A stretch of DNA of 64,000 nt from Pithys albifrons albifrons (lineage: Eukaryota; Chordata; Aves; Passeriformes; Thamnophilidae): positions 63,104,299-63,168,298 of the forward strand of contig NC_092461.1 of NCBI RefSeq assembly GCF_047495875.1. The letters are read 5' to 3'. The notes under the pieces were generated by a model, which worked only from the letters and a program-made list of their open reading frames with translations, was not told the DNA's origin and did not search any database. This document shows, one piece after another, positions 25,177 to 39,663 of this stretch. The position numbers were made by a program, and so were the translations under genes. Position 1 is the stretch's first letter. Every line of letters begins with the position of its first letter.

Positions 25177-27052
25177 CTGCAACAAGACAGAACAATGGGA
25201 TGAACACACGATTAAATTTTGTAGAAATAAAGGAGCTTCTCCTGTAGAATCTCTAAAAAATGGAACTGCTCAAAAATCAGGAAGAAAATACAGTTACTTG
25301 CATATTAATAGAAAAAGACATTTGAGAGTATTTATATTATTATCACCCTGTTACATGGGGTTCTTTGTAAATATTCATTATCATTTTCACTTGAAACAGT
25401 GCTCTATATTTTTTCAATCTTCATTTCTCTGATTCATTTCTAAAACACTGGTCATCAAGAGATTCTGTCCAATAGTTCCATTTGACAAAGGACGTATTGA
25501 AGACAAAAATATTTTTCTGAGTGCTCCTCCTCTGTTGTTTTTATTGTCTATTCACTTATCAATGAAAAGATATTGTTAAAATAAAAGTGCTCTGCTAAAC
25601 CCAGAAAATATGAAATAGGCCCATATATCACATTTAAAGAGACCATAATCTGCATAATTAAATCCACCATATTTCTGTAATATGGGCAACTCCTAATAAT
25701 CACTGGATTTTTTACTACCATAAAATTATTCCCATGTTACAGGAAGACAGCTGAGGCTCTCAGAGAATTTTTTTACCAAGATGACACTGGAATTTTATGT
25801 CAGTCAGGCCATAAAGTATTATCTGTATATTTTTTGCTAATACAAACCAGGCAAGTTCTCTATGCCTAATGTATCCTTAAAGCCCATTTTCAGTTGTTTA
25901 TAACTTGATTAGGTTCTAGCTAAAAGGTAAACAAGTAAAACACTGACTAGCTGCTATTAAATGACCATGCTCTGACTGATGCATGTGACTTATGGCATAC
26001 AGTATGTGATTGTCTAACTAAAAATGTGTATTTTCATATATTTACATTTACAAAAGAAACATCATGTTAATAGATCTAGATGAAGAATAAAATGCAAAAA
26101 GGCAGATTTTAAATCCCAACATCAGACATAGAAAAGTCACGGAGAACTTCAAAATCAGAAGAGGCAATGTTCGATTAGAATTTAAAATATACAGGTAGTC
26201 ATTATAGACACACAGTGGAGTGCCAGGCTCCTTTTCATACACAAAAGAATGAGATACAACCACTCAAATCTTTACCTAAAATATTTCTGTCTGTCCTCTC
26301 TAGTTCACAGACACTACTCTTCTCACTGTCCTTCAAACTCAGGGCAGTATGGTCACATCGTCAGCACTATGCCACACTAAACAACACTCTTGGGAGACAC
26401 TCATTTTAGTAAGTAACATTCAGTAACACCCAGGCTAAACTTAAATGAAATTTTTGGGACTTAAGTCCTTGAACTACATTTTCTTCTCCGTAATGATTTA
26501 TTTTACTGCTTGAGAAAACTGTCCTCCCACTTCCGCCCTTAGGCAATTTGTTGCCTTGATATAAATGAACTACTGCAATGAAGTTCCTGGCATCATTTCA
26601 CAGTTTCAACAGCTTTTCCTTTAAATTTCATGTATGGTTAATATACAAACTAATTCAAAGGACCTGGAAGGTTATATGATAAATAGCTATGAAAGCAATT
26701 ACCTATGAGCCATTTCAGAAAAGGTAGTAGATATTTGGAACGCATTATGTATTAAAATAAATATGGTTTAATTGTGCTTTAAAGAGGTGTGAAAAATTTC
26801 ATATTTTTAATGGGTGCAAACCACTGGATGGATTACAGTTTAAAATAAATTGAAGTATATGCCTCAGATTTTCCTTCCCCTAAACAGATCTGATTTCTTT
26901 AAATGAGGTTTTCAACTGTTCTCTGCTTGATTAACTTGTGAGTTTCTGATGACTTAAGACTATTTCAACAGAGCAATGATATAGGCTGTCCCCTATAATT
27001 CCTTTTATATTTGAATTTCCATATCATAACCGTGCCTTTTTTTTATTTTTAG

Positions 27053-27337
27053 TCAATTATCAGCATTTTTTTCAAGACAAAACTAAGTGAAACTGTGCAA
27101 GAAATGTGGATTCAAGAGTTGTCTATAGTTGTAGCTAACAGACAAGCAGGCAGAATAGTACATGGTATTGATTTATTGTCACATACTATTAGATCAATAG
27201 CAGCATGTGCATACAAAAATGCAGACTTAAAATATCAAAACCGTACCTCATATACAATTGTTAATTTTTCTCAAGGACTTTTAATTTATCTAATTCAGCA
27301 TTGGAGAGAATTTGTCAAATTGGCAAAAAGCTGTTAG
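27053..27337 (+). other. Exon-like open block, unknown product
   Basis: A long pyrimidine tract ending TTTTTTTTATTTTTAG is followed by 94 open codons to TAG at 27335-27337. The peptide is not low-complexity and includes QELSIVVANRQAGRIVHGID and FSQGLLIYLIQHWREF. I do not recognise it. There is no upstream exon or clear AATAAA close behind it. It lies antisense to C8orf34. It could be the last exon of a small antisense transcript, a relic of a retroelement, or chance. Confidence 0.25.
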
Positions 27338-29261
27338 CATTACAACTAGACAGAGAGGTGTAACCTCATCTACCAAATCTGAAGAATAGCTGCAGCATTT
27401 GATTTAATTTGGATTACTGCACCTCTGAATCAGCATTGAATTATTTCAGTTTCTTCTGAATGCCTCAAATTTACAGTTCAGATATTCTTTCTTCTCATTG
27501 AAGCAAATGGGCTTTGAGAATCTGCCTGATTTGCAATATCCATAACTTTGGAGGGGGACATTTGAGCAAAAAGTTGATACACCATCTGGCAATCTTCCTG
27601 ATTGACCACATTAACTAGATGGCTCTTAGTTAAAAAAATAAAAACAAAATCAAAAATTAATAACAAAAAACCCCCTAAAATCATATGGTAACTGAACTCT
27701 GTGTGTATGTGTATGTATTGTTCAATAGTTCACGTGTGCTTTACAGAACAATATTTGATCACAAATAAGGATGTTATTAAAATAAAAACAACCAAAATAC
27801 AATAATGCATTTTAAGAATTAAAAAAAAGTTTTCTAAAGGTTCAGATGTTTGTGTGTAACATTGAAAAGAACCAGTCTTAGGAAAAAAAAAAGGTTTATT
27901 TGAGAAGTCAGTGCAGTTACAGGTTCTGGACACTGAATCTTTTCTCTTTCTTTGTATTCTTTGCTAGACCTGCTAGAGATGATACAGCTGAGTGGTTCAG
28001 GGATTTGATTGAGCAGCAATGAGGTAATTCACCAAGAAAAGGGAGAAAGAAAAGCCAAGCTGATAACTGCTTATATCATGGAAGACAAGAACACTATGAA
28101 ATCCTTATCAAATCCTTACAAAATTGTTACCTTTGTACAGTGATAGGCTGGAAGTTCACATAAATGAAGCAATCTCACTTGTACTAATAAAAATTTCTTA
28201 TTTTAATGCATGACTGCACTGTATTGCTTTGATTGAATGTTCATTCTCTGATGTTTCCTAAATGAATTGGGAATGTGAAGATCCAGCTTTGGTCCTAAAG
28301 CAATTTCTATAGTTAAAAAAATCTACCTACAAACCAAGTGAAAAAAACATTTTTCTCAAATCAGCAATTCTCCAAAATAAATTCACACAGCGGCAATTTC
28401 ATGCATTGCCATATTGACAAAAATACTTTAAAGTGAGATAAAGATCATAAGTGTTTTCTCTATTAATAGTAATAATAATGCTGCACTAAGCTGAATTTTT
28501 ATGATTTTTTTACAGGCATGTTTCATCAAAAAGGGGAGGGGAAAATGTATTTATTTCAACTAAACAGCAGCATAGTCCAGTAACAAGGTAATGTTTTTAA
28601 AATAAGATGTTTTTCACAATTATTTACTTCCTTTCTTTCTGGGGCAGAAGGAATAGGGAGTGGGAAAGGAGCACTAGAGCCAAGTATTCTGGAGATCATG
28701 CAAGATTGCTTAATGTCTTGAGATGACAGGGTGTGGAAACATCTTACAAACATTTACAAGACTTGCATACCCTTCACTTTAAGGACACAGCTCTTCTTGT
28801 GCAAAACTCTTATACAGTGAAAGTTGCACAGAAGGCTCACATAATCAGATCATGTGTTACACTGTTTTATATGATCTAGTCCCTTTTGTCTCCCTTCTCC
28901 ATTATAAAACATATAGTAATTTCCCAGGAGTATGTCAAGAAGTATATGGTCCAAAGCTGGAAAAAAATCTATGACAGCTCAATCTGTCTGTCCGTCATGC
29001 CTAATGCTAAGAAAAGCACTAAATGTCTTCATGTGAGAGTAAAAATTCAGAAAATGAATTCTGATTTATGTTGTTGCAGGCCACCAGGCAATTCGGATGC
29101 ACCAGTGAAATAACACCTCTTCCTCTGAAGAAATGAATAGTGCAAGGTAGTGTTCTTACATTATGGTACACATTGAGGTATTTAATGTACATAGCATTGA
29201 TTTGTCAAGGCCTGTTGATCGAAGCACAGACTCTTAATATGCTCTATTACTCTCACTAAAA

Positions 29262-29360
29262 AGAAAAAAAAACACAAAACAAAACCAAACAACCTTCCCC
29301 AATAAAACAACCAAACAACAACAAACCAAAGATTCAACTCAAAAAACCAAACCAACAAAA
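29262..29360. repeat. A/C-rich low-complexity tract
   Basis: About 100 bases of AAAAC, CCAAAC and AACAAC units. It is the same type as the tracts at 301-362 and 3885-3961. Confidence 0.8.
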
Positions 29361-32300
29361 TCCTACTGCTGATAGCTCTTCTGAATGTGTTCCAAGAATC
29401 TAAGCTGCTTTATATGCCATACTTCTATGTGTCTTAATATTTTAACCAATCCTTTTTGCTTTACATAAATTACCTTGCCAATATCAAGAGAGTCCAATAA
29501 AAAGCCCACATAAATTCCCAAAGAAATGTTGGGACAAGCAGGAATTATGCTTCCAGATAAGGGAGAACCATTAGTCTAGAACACCTGATGCTCCACTCCC
29601 AAAGAGGAGACTTCAAACATTTGCTTCGACAGATACAAAACTGGAGTAATCTTGTAATAATAGTAATCTTGTGCCGTATACTAACTACAGGACATCTCAT
29701 TTTGATTATTTAGTGTCATGGAGTAGACAATGCTGTTAGCCTGCTACATGTTCTAATATGTCTTGATATTAACATCTTCAAATACCAGAATTTGGTCTCA
29801 TTCATGTCATAGAATTTGATTCAAATATCATTCTAAATAAGTTCATCAAGAGACTTTCACCCCTTAGAGGTATTGTAGATTTCTCAACAGAATGTTCTGA
29901 AGATATCTCAATTGAGAAGCATCTCAAATTGACAATAAATTCCCTAAAGGTTTGTGTTTTTACTGATGGACTCACATAAACCCAACTGAAACATGATGTC
30001 TCTAACTCCTTGAGTTAGATACCTCTGCCTGTATCACTTGTCAGAGCCAATCTAGGAGAATCCCACTCCACAGTCTAAAAACCACAAATCTAACATGGGG
30101 GTGGAGAAAGCATCACTGTTTGCAGATCCTGAAACATACAATGAATCACTGATTAGAGTTCTCACTTTTAATCAGCAAGAGTAAAAGGAATCTCTCTTCA
30201 GTTTTCCCCTCTTCCTATTTTAAACTGGCACTGGAATAAAATAGGAGGTAGCCTTTTTTGATGATGTTCTAGTTCATTAGAGCACAATTCAGGATCTTAG
30301 AAAACTACACTAAGCACGGGCTCATAGGGCTCCTGCTTACTCTCTTTTCCCACTAGGTGTGATAATTGTTTATGACCAAAATCAAATAACTTGCAAGCAA
30401 GATTGATGGAGTACTGACTTATGGCATGAGAGAATCTCTAAGACACAGTTTGTGGGCTTCAGAGCTTTGATCCAAATCAAGCAGACGAAGGTTCTAAAAG
30501 AAATCTTGGTTATCTCAATTGCCCAAACCACTGTCAGAATGCAACATTCTAGTCTCATTTCATTTAAATGAGAAAGCCCATAGCCACAGCTGAAAAGAAC
30601 TGGCATCATGCCCTCTTATCATTCCCTAGTGGTAATCCTAGGATAAATGATCTCATGTCACCAAATAACTACTGCTCATCCACTAGTTCAGCAACAATAA
30701 TTGATTATATAATTATCGTTGCTCCATGTCAGTAGTGATTTCAATCCCACCAGTCTAGGCTATTGTCTATATTAACTAGGTGGTTTTGGTCAGTGCTACA
30801 GAATTCTTTCAAAATTTTTTTGTCTGAAATAAATTCTTTCTTTAATTTTACAATAATGGGAATCTAATATTGGAGCATGTTAATTACTTCTACATTTCCC
30901 ATAGCATGATTTAGAATATTTCACTTGGTACATCACGTTCTACAATGCATTACTGCAACTACCACAACTGTACAACAGTACTTGCACTCTAATAATACAG
31001 AGCCTCAGAAAGGTTCTCAGAAATGAGAAACCACCAGAAAATCTGGATTTCAGGAGGCATCTAAAGGAATGTCTTTTAATAATTCCCCCCTCAGCAAGCT
31101 TTTTCTTTCTTTTTTTTTTTTGTACTTTAGCTTTAAGTAAAATAGCTTTTAAAATTAAAAGCAAATTTGGATAAATATTTCTAATCAGCTCTAATTCTGA
31201 TGCCATTCATTCATGCAACCACTGTATTTATTTGAATGGGCAACCCTGCATTTTTAAAGAAAACCATCTAAAAAGCTTTGTCATAATAATAGAAAAAGCC
31301 ATGTTTAAATCAGTAAGATTTATTTCAATCACAGAAAAAATACCAAAGCATTAGAAAAGAATGTATATTTAAAAGGTTTCAGTTTGGTTTTTTTTTTCAT
31401 TTTTTAGCAAAGAAGAGATAGTGTAATATTTTTTAAGTGTATTGGGTTAACATAATACAGATGTTCCTTAAAATATATATCTGAAATACTGAATTTCACA
31501 TTATATTATTGCTTACCTTTTTCTTCATTTTATCTATTTTGAATTAAACTGATAATTTGCATGCTGTTCAATGAAGTTTCACAAAAATAACCTCAGATTA
31601 ATAATAATTCATTAATTTATTATACCTAATTAAACATAGAGCAACTATAATGGATTTTCAGCCAATCAGAGAAGATATTAAACAATTTTTTTACTGAGGG
31701 CCACATTCATATTTCTTTGCATCCACGTAATTTACTCTTCCAGCACTTGGCTAGATTAATCCTAGCTACCTTGTCAAGAAACCAATGGAAATTCATACAC
31801 CTTTTATTAAAATGAATGTTGAGGCAAAGCATAAAAATTACAAATGATCTTATGCCAAACATTTCCAGTAACACTGAAACTTCCAACAGTTTTCTTTTAA
31901 AAACTGCCAGTACAAGCATTTCTGGAGTGCCAGTTACTAGAGCACCTGTGTGCTCTCTTTCCTAATCCTATACACATCAAGTATTCCTACAATTCAAGTA
32001 TCTCTATTTCCTGAACTTCTTTTTTCTTTTCTTTTTTTTTAATTAAAAAGATCAAATTTCAAATATAGTCAAACACTACCTGTCCCTTTAGCAAATTTTC
32101 TTCATGAAAGGAGAAACACACTAAGTAAGATGCAAGATGCTTAAGCAGCTTAAATTTTCTACTGATAATCTAGTGTATCTCCCATTTTAGAAGAAGCGCT
32201 TTTCAGTCAAGCACACTACCCAAATGCACCTGGCTGCAGACCAAGCAGTTGTGCTGGAAAAGTTTGAGTGAATTTAGGGACTTATATATGAGCAATTTCA

Positions 32301-35300
32301 GACCGGACAGTTTGAGCGGACAAGTGTAAAGCAAAGAAATCTCTAAACTCTCTATGTGCACAGGCACATTTAGCAACACATACTTGGTATGTTGTATGGC
32401 AAACTTTGTAGTGAGCTCTAGGTGCACTAAAGTCCTGACTGGGACAGTAACATGTCTATGATAATCACCAAAACTCGTAGATAAAAGGCTAGAAGAAACA
32501 CACTGTGAATCTTTCCTATTGCTCTTCAAACTTCTGCCTACCTGCAGAGGAACAACTTCCCTCCTTGTTACCTCTGCTATCTGTGAATCAAGGATGAATT
32601 TAGCCTGGCATCCAACAACTGAGGCTCTGCCATTTCTTCCAGTTTCACCCTTCTATCAGCTTGCATCAACTCTGCTTTGTCCTGAGACAAGACCATCTGT
32701 TTTGTATCACTATCTCTATTTTGGCCAGACAGTGGGACATCTGGAAGACTGCACTGTCTACACTCTGAGAAGCAGACACTGAGCTGGATACCATCAGCAT
32801 ACCACTGGTATCACAGCTGACAGTACACACTCTTCTTCACTCATGGATTTAATTCATATCATTGAATCATTGACATCTTTTGAAAGAGGGTAGAACAATT
32901 TTTTTAATATAATTTTATCTCTCCAGTTGGGTCAAGCAAAAAAAACTAGGAGGTATTTCAAAACCATTCTACACATCCAATAGATTAGTCAGAAAATAAA
33001 GTTTCAAATACACCACACAGTTTTACAGTACTTTTTTTACTAAACAGAAGTGAATTCTTTTTAAAGAAAGTTTAGGTTACTGAAAAACATTAGCAGTTGG
33101 GGATGTTGTATAGATGCTGTTTATTCTGTTAGATTGTTTTGTGTAACCTGTGAGTTCACTGCGCTGTTAGGTTATGTTTGCTTATGCTTTTGGTTTGGAT
33201 AAGAGAAAATAGGCGGTTTGATTTTGTTGCAGTGCAAGACAGAGAGCTGGCTGAAATTGAAAACAATCTATTGGTACATATATTTGCTATGCTTTCACTG
33301 AATATGGCAGGACAAGATTATTACCTAAATAATAAATCAGGCATCACAGCACATTACTTCATGCAATGTTAGTTCACACCTACTATCTGAAACATCATAG
33401 AAATACATCTGCTTTTAATCAGTGCTACTTTATCTTCTGGATAAGAACCCCACATTTCTCATTTCAGAAGATCTCATTTCAGAAGTGTAAAACCACCCTG
33501 TGAATGAAATCAGAGAATGTTCCCTGAAAATTCTTCTTATGATGTCATTGTAAGGTCAATCATGACTCCACTGGACTCAAGTGGAATTTTTCATAGCTCC
33601 ACAGACTGAAAAGTTATCTAAAGTATTGTAAAATTTTCTCTTTTGGGCTTTACTTCCCTAATATGAGAGCTGTGAAACTCAAGCAGATCTGGAACCATAT
33701 AACTTAGAGTCCCCAGCAGTGGGACAGGTGAACCACATCCCTGGCAGCTACTGTATGCCATCCTTTGCAGAATATAAAAACTCCAGGCTAACCATTCAAA
33801 GCAGTTCTATTCAACAAGAAGGAGGCAGAGATGCTAGAATGGAAAGCCAATTCAACATGAAAAGCAAATGTTCCTTAAAGAATTGTGAAAAAACAAGGAG
33901 GAAGGAAACAAAAACATTAGAAAGCGCAACTGTCATATGCTGGACGCAGGCAGCAGAAAAGAGTACATTGTATTACAGAAGATAAATTACTAATTCAGTA
34001 TATTTTCCTTCTCTAAAAGAACCATCTGTACTAATTTCCTCGATTGCAGGCAGTTTGACTGATAGAAAACCTAAAAATGAAATAAGGACAAAGTCATAGT
34101 ACAAACCGTACCAAGAGGAAGAACAGATAAAAGAAAACCCAAAAAAATCTAAATTGAGAGCATCTTCAATAATTCATAACAGAGGACATGTATTTTAAGC
34201 AACAAGGAAACAGGTAGCATTGCAGCAAGAAGAAAGTTAGGTCAACACAAAAAGGCCAAGTAATTCATGGTTTTCTATCTTCAGGCACATTAACAAAGCT
34301 CACTCGCCCTGAAATACTATTAGCTCAAATGGTGGATGAATGAGGTCAAACTCCAAGGTGCTAACTGTAGTCATTAAAGATGCAGTCCTGTAACCCAATA
34401 GCTTGTTCCCACTGACAAAGTCCCACTTATTTCTGTGCTCCTACCCTTTTCTGCCATTCCCATTTTACTTCTCTCAAGACACAGAATAAAAGTTTTTCAA
34501 AATGAAGGCTGAATCAGAAAATTCAAGTATGTATTCAGAAAAGCATTCAGAATATATGACCAAAATATGATTCCTAATATTTTATGTTACTATATTAAAT
34601 ATATGATTTTCAATTTGGTTTTTTTTTTTAAAAAGTATTACATTTGCCAAGTAATCACTGCCTTTCTAGTTTGTTTTTTTTACTTAGCTGAGCAATGCCA
34701 AGCTGATAAAATCTAACATGATTGAACTTATATATAAGCTTGTATCTGAAAAGCAGGCTAAGATCCCTTGTTATCAGCACAGTGTTTCACCTTATCACCT
34801 CTTCATCATCCTGAAATACGGCAATGTACATGAAATAAGTTAATTCTGATATTATGATATGGCTGTATAAAAACTTTTTTTACACAAATGCAGACTGAAT
34901 TGATAAGTCTTCTTTGAAAGATAACACAAATTAGAGAGGTGATCGATGTGCTCAAAGAAATTTTCAAAACTTAATATATCAATTTCCTTATCACAGATAC
35001 AGACATACATTTGATCTTTCATAAAATTATGTCACATCAATTAAACTGCGTTTCTCCAAATTTAACACCCCTTATGTGTCCCAAAACACAAGAAACTGTT
35101 TGTAACCTCTGATAATGCTTCAGCATATCCAGAGAAGCTTCTTTTTCAGCTCCCAAATGACATTTTCAATTATCTATGTATAATCAAAATTGTTTTTCAG
35201 ATGACCACTTCAAAACAGTCTGGAGCAAGAAGCTCTCCCAGCTGAAAAAAACTCTTTCTATTCCCTACCACCTGAGCAGCTCAGTTTGTAGACCTTCTCA

Positions 35301-38300
35301 TAAGCATTTCAATAAGCTGCCTGAATAAGCACCCATAGCAGCTAATGCAACTTCCCAACACACCAGTGAAAGCCTCCAATCTGATTAATGTTCTATTTCT
35401 TATGGAACATTTCTCTACGTGAAGATTCAATATAATGTGAATTATTGTCAAGCTATTTTTCATTTACAAATTAGAAATTATGTCTAATATAAAGAAACCA
35501 AACCCACATAATCCAAACAAATTCAAAAGAACAGGTTGTCAGAAAGAGAATTCCCAAGGCACCAGTAGTGTAATTACAATATTTATAGAATTTGGAAATT
35601 TGAACAGAAGAGTTTAGATTCCTAAAGCAAATATATTATTCAAGCCTTTTCACCAATGCTTTTGCACACATCAATAGAAAATTAACATTCAAAGATGAAA
35701 AAATAATTATTAATCAGGGAGACCTTAACAATATTTTGCCTCTGATAACTAGACATATATATAGAACAAATTTCATCAAAAACAAGGGATTATTTTTATT
35801 GTGTGAATATTCATTTAAAACACAATGATAAATATAGCCTCATTATTTGTGACTGAAAAATATTGGAAAAATTAGTTCCTCTCAGAAATATTCAAATATG
35901 TCAAAAGATTTTTTTCTCCCTCTAAGGACATCCAAGTAAGCATAAAAAATATTTAATATAATCCTCCACATGGACACATTTCTACATAAAGCCAAATGGA
36001 GAAACAGGTCTGTAAACTATTGTCAGACACCTTGCCAAGTCTTCTCTATCCCAAACATTACTTAGTGTACTTATGTCGTTAGGTGATAGTGATTGAATAA
36101 TTAAATCTGTGACATGCTGAGGAATTGTCTCTCCACAGACATTAACTCACATTTGCCTTTAGTCATATATACACTAAGCAACTGAGACCCAGAAACAGAA
36201 ATGAAATAATATATAAAGTTCCTTTATATATGTAAAAATGACAATGATTCACTCAGCTTCTGCATATCCTAAATAAAAATTAGACCAATTCATTTGTCAA
36301 GAAAAAGCATTTGCTTTTGATAGGCCAAAGTAATCTTTTAGAGAAAAGGCAGGTGAGCAAGAAGAAACAATTCCATTGAAGCAAACATGAATTACGAATG
36401 ACTGTATTCTCTCTGTGTAGGAGAGAAATGAGGACTTTGGTCCACAGTTCAATGCCTGAAGCAGGAAATACATGTTCAGTTACTTCTTTGTACTATCACA
36501 AGGAATGGCAAGTTCTCTGTACGGTATGTGCAGGACATGGACCCATCTCTGTTGTGTTTTGTGGATGAAACCAGTTGATTTAACTCCAGGTAATCAGAAA
36601 TCTACATAAAACAAGAGGAATATTTCTACATAAAACCTGCAAAATATGCACATGGCAAGTATGGCTTACCTTCTGTATCTCAAAACTTTATATTTTCATT
36701 TTAGTTAGGCAAAAGATTGCACAGAACAAAATTTGTTATCCTTCATTTGCATGTCACATAAATGACAACAAATTATGTATAACAACAATTTATAAACAAT
36801 AAAGGCAAATTTCATATAAAACAAATGTTACTTTTTCTAGCCTACTGGGCTTTTATTGTCTGAACAATCTTGAAAGTGAAATTACACATGAGAAAAACTT
36901 GAAGGAAGACTTAAAAAGGATTATATGCAACATTATTTTCATACTTCAATGTCAGCATTTAAAGCTTCAAAAATAGGAAAATTTTAAAGTCAATAACATG
37001 TAAAAACTCTGCAATAATGTAGGAATGTTTTGGACAAAAAGAACACATGCTCTTTACCTTTGTTGAAATGGACACATATGTGACTACCACTTTTGTTATT
37101 ATGAACCATGCCTGTATGAAAAACTTTGTATTCTTACACTTACAGCATCTTTTCAAGTATTGAAAACAGCTTCTTTATAAATTCTGGTTTTAATAAAATA
37201 AAGAGAGACCTTTTTGAAGACATAATTAGATTTGTCTCTCTTTGCATTTGGTTAAAAATCAAAACTGAAAAATCCTATGATTTGGATATTTATTTATAAT
37301 TATTCCCAGGACTGTAAACTTTCTCTGGAATTAAAAACTATGGAATTACTGTAATTATTTTCATTTCTATTGCATCCCCTCATTATTGGATACTTCAAAG
37401 ATACACTATTTCTTTACAGAGAAGAAATTTGTGCAACATCAACGTTACCCAGAAAACAGTAAGCCAATAAATGCAACCTTTGTATTCAAAACTCCTCCTT
37501 CTGTCACAAAGGCACTTGCAACCTCAACTGCTTAGTCCAGGAATGTAGAAACTTTCTACATTTAACATCACATACACACAAAAACTATTAAATTTTCATT
37601 TCTTTTTCAGCTGCTCTATATCTCAATATTTTGCTAACCATTTCCATCCTCATTTTCAGATATTCTTCCAAAGGTGACCCAACAATCACACTCCCTCATA
37701 GCAAGCCCTTGGCTTTATATGCATCAGCAGCCAAACCCATATTTTACTGCAGTGAAGCCATGACTTTTAACTCTTTTAAGTGTGCTCCCTCTGCAGTTTA
37801 TTATTCAAAGATAGCAATAATTCAAGCAGCAGTTCCACAGTCAGTTTAAACTAAACTAAGTCTGTGCTGCCACTGGAAGAGTCAGACCTGCTTGTCTCAC
37901 ATGTCAGACAACTAACTTGTCCCATCCTCATGACAGGAGTAGTGCTTGTGTGGCCCACAATGAACAGGGACAAGAATCTCATCTTTCTGAAGGTTCTCTC
38001 TTTCTTGCTGGGTTGATTTTTGGCTCAGCTCAGACTCACTATTCAGCATCTTCTTTGATATCTTTTGGTCAGACTGGGATTGTTTTAAACAGGCAATCAG
38101 AAGAGGCTATTTTAAAACACAGCTTGATCTTTTTTTTAAATTTGGCATCTGATGACATAAAACCAGCTAAATTAAACAGGGTCATGGCTTGTTATTTAAA
38201 TTAAAATGGAAGATATCATCAAAAAGCATTTTCATAGTAAATAACAATACTAAGTCATTTGGAAATACCATTTTTATTTTCTTTGGAATGTGAAACTGAA

Positions 38301-38712
38301 ACCTTGTAGGCTGCAATTTGAAGAAATATCCAGTAGATATTAGAAATTAATTCTAGGAGTTATTTTAACACTTCTTTGGATTTAGTTCATGCAAAAACAT
38401 TGTATATATTACCTTGAGATCATTGCAGTAGTAGGTAAGCACAGAGAAACACATAGAAATTGTCAAAACTTTCACAATTCCAAACTAAAGGTTAGAAGAT
38501 AAAGTTGCCTCAAAAAATCATATTTAGATTAAACAAACACACCCCACTGCAGAAAAAAATCCCAAACAAAAACATGTAATAAGGAAAGCACTCAAAATAC
38601 AGAATTACATACAACAGCTTCCAATGTCTACTCGTACTTACTATAACTGCATGGACTTCAAGTGATATAATATCAAAGATAAATCTCATATATTTCCTCT
38701 TTCTTGCCTCAC

Positions 38713-38851
38713 CTTTGCCTATGGACACACTTTCTTTTTTTCTAGATTTGGTATTTGGAGGTATTCTTTCTGCACTTGTCTCTCCTTCACCCATCTGGTC
38801 CTCATTGATTATGCAGAGGATTTGGTACCTATTTATGACAACAGATGACAT
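38713..38851 (-). other. Exon-like block, phase 0 to 1, unknown
   Basis: On the minus strand an acceptor CCACTGGCAG precedes ATG and 46 open codons, and AAAG|GTGAGG closes it. The peptide includes NEDQMGEGETSAERIPPNTK. The end phase (one base) would fit the start of the 25041-25176 C8orf34 exon. However, the human exon order I recall places an acidic segment (EEDIDNEDDAMELL) before that exon, so this is at most an alternative exon. The acceptor has a weak pyrimidine tract. Confidence 0.25.
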
Positions 38852-38948
38852 CTGCCAGTGGAACTTCTCCTTTAGGTTATGTTGTATTTATTTTCCAGCA
38901 TTGCTATTTTGTGATGTTATAAACTGATGATTACTCCCGATTTCTTAC

Positions 38949-39094
38949 CTCAATAACTGTTCTGGTTTTGAATTTCTCAAATCCCAAATTCTTTTCCGAC
39001 ACCACAGTCTTCCACTCCACCACCTCTCTTGCAGTATAGCCTTCCGTACATTTTACCCTTTCCTTGTAATTCATAACATTAATAGTCAAATGTC
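38949..39094 (-). other. Exon-like block, phase 2 to 0, unknown
   Basis: On the minus strand TATATCTAG precedes, and GAG|GTAAGA follows, a 146-bp open block. It encodes a charged peptide with NYKERVKCTEGYTAREVVEW and ends FKTRTVIE. It would join in phase to the 38713-38851 block across a 97-bp gap. The reading frame above it (39144-39479) is also open for 111 codons. I recognise none of these; they could be a decayed gene or chance. Confidence 0.25.
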
Positions 39095-39658
39095 CTAGAT
39101 ATAATAGTACTGCCAGTATATTCACTTACAAAGAACAATGTCTTCATGAATGCTGCATCATCAAAGAAAATGCAAGAACAGAGGCTGGTAGCAGCACTAC
39201 TTTGGACATCAGCAGGTGCAGTGAGTTACTGCACTGATATGTGGCACTCAGCACTGAGCTTGCAAACTCAAGGTACTGTGTGCCACAGTAACCCTGTGAA
39301 TCACAGCAATGGTTAATGAGCATCTTGGTGGTCTCAAAATGGCTAGATACACACTTACTTGGTCTGTTTGAGCTATCCTTTGTTTCCAAGGCAGTCACAG
39401 CATTTACTGCAGTACTCATAATTTTACTTGATGCAAGTTCTGTCCTGTAATTTCTTAATACAGCAATCAAAGCAGACATGGGGGATACTTGAAATTGTAG
39501 GTGGGCTGAAGAGGTGTGCTGCAGTGGCTTTATTTATTTTTTGTTTTCAATTTCACTTCCCTCTAATTTTTATCATGATTTTCAAATCAAATTCCGAGTT
39601 CTGCAAGTATCAGAGGAGTTGCCATTCTGAAAAAAACTACTGGTTTCTTTTGTACTTA

Positions 39659-39663
39659 GCTAT
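39659..39663. repeat. Target-site duplication, left copy (gctat)
   Basis: Five bases immediately left of the LTR end TGTCGCAGG. The identical gctat lies at 47131-47135, directly after the other LTR. A 5-bp duplication is characteristic of ERVL-like and several other integrase lineages, as opposed to 4 bp (gamma-like) or 6 bp (beta/alpha-like). Confidence 0.93.

Larger units (their letters stand above)
25177..39658. other. C8orf34 intron, part before the provirus
   Basis: Part of an intron of at least 38.8 kb. It contains exon-like blocks at 27053-27337 (+), 38713-38851 (-) and 38949-39094 (-), and an A/C-rich tract at 29262-29360. I saw no LTR, no CR1 end and no RNA gene; the rest is AT-rich. 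Confidence 0.65.
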
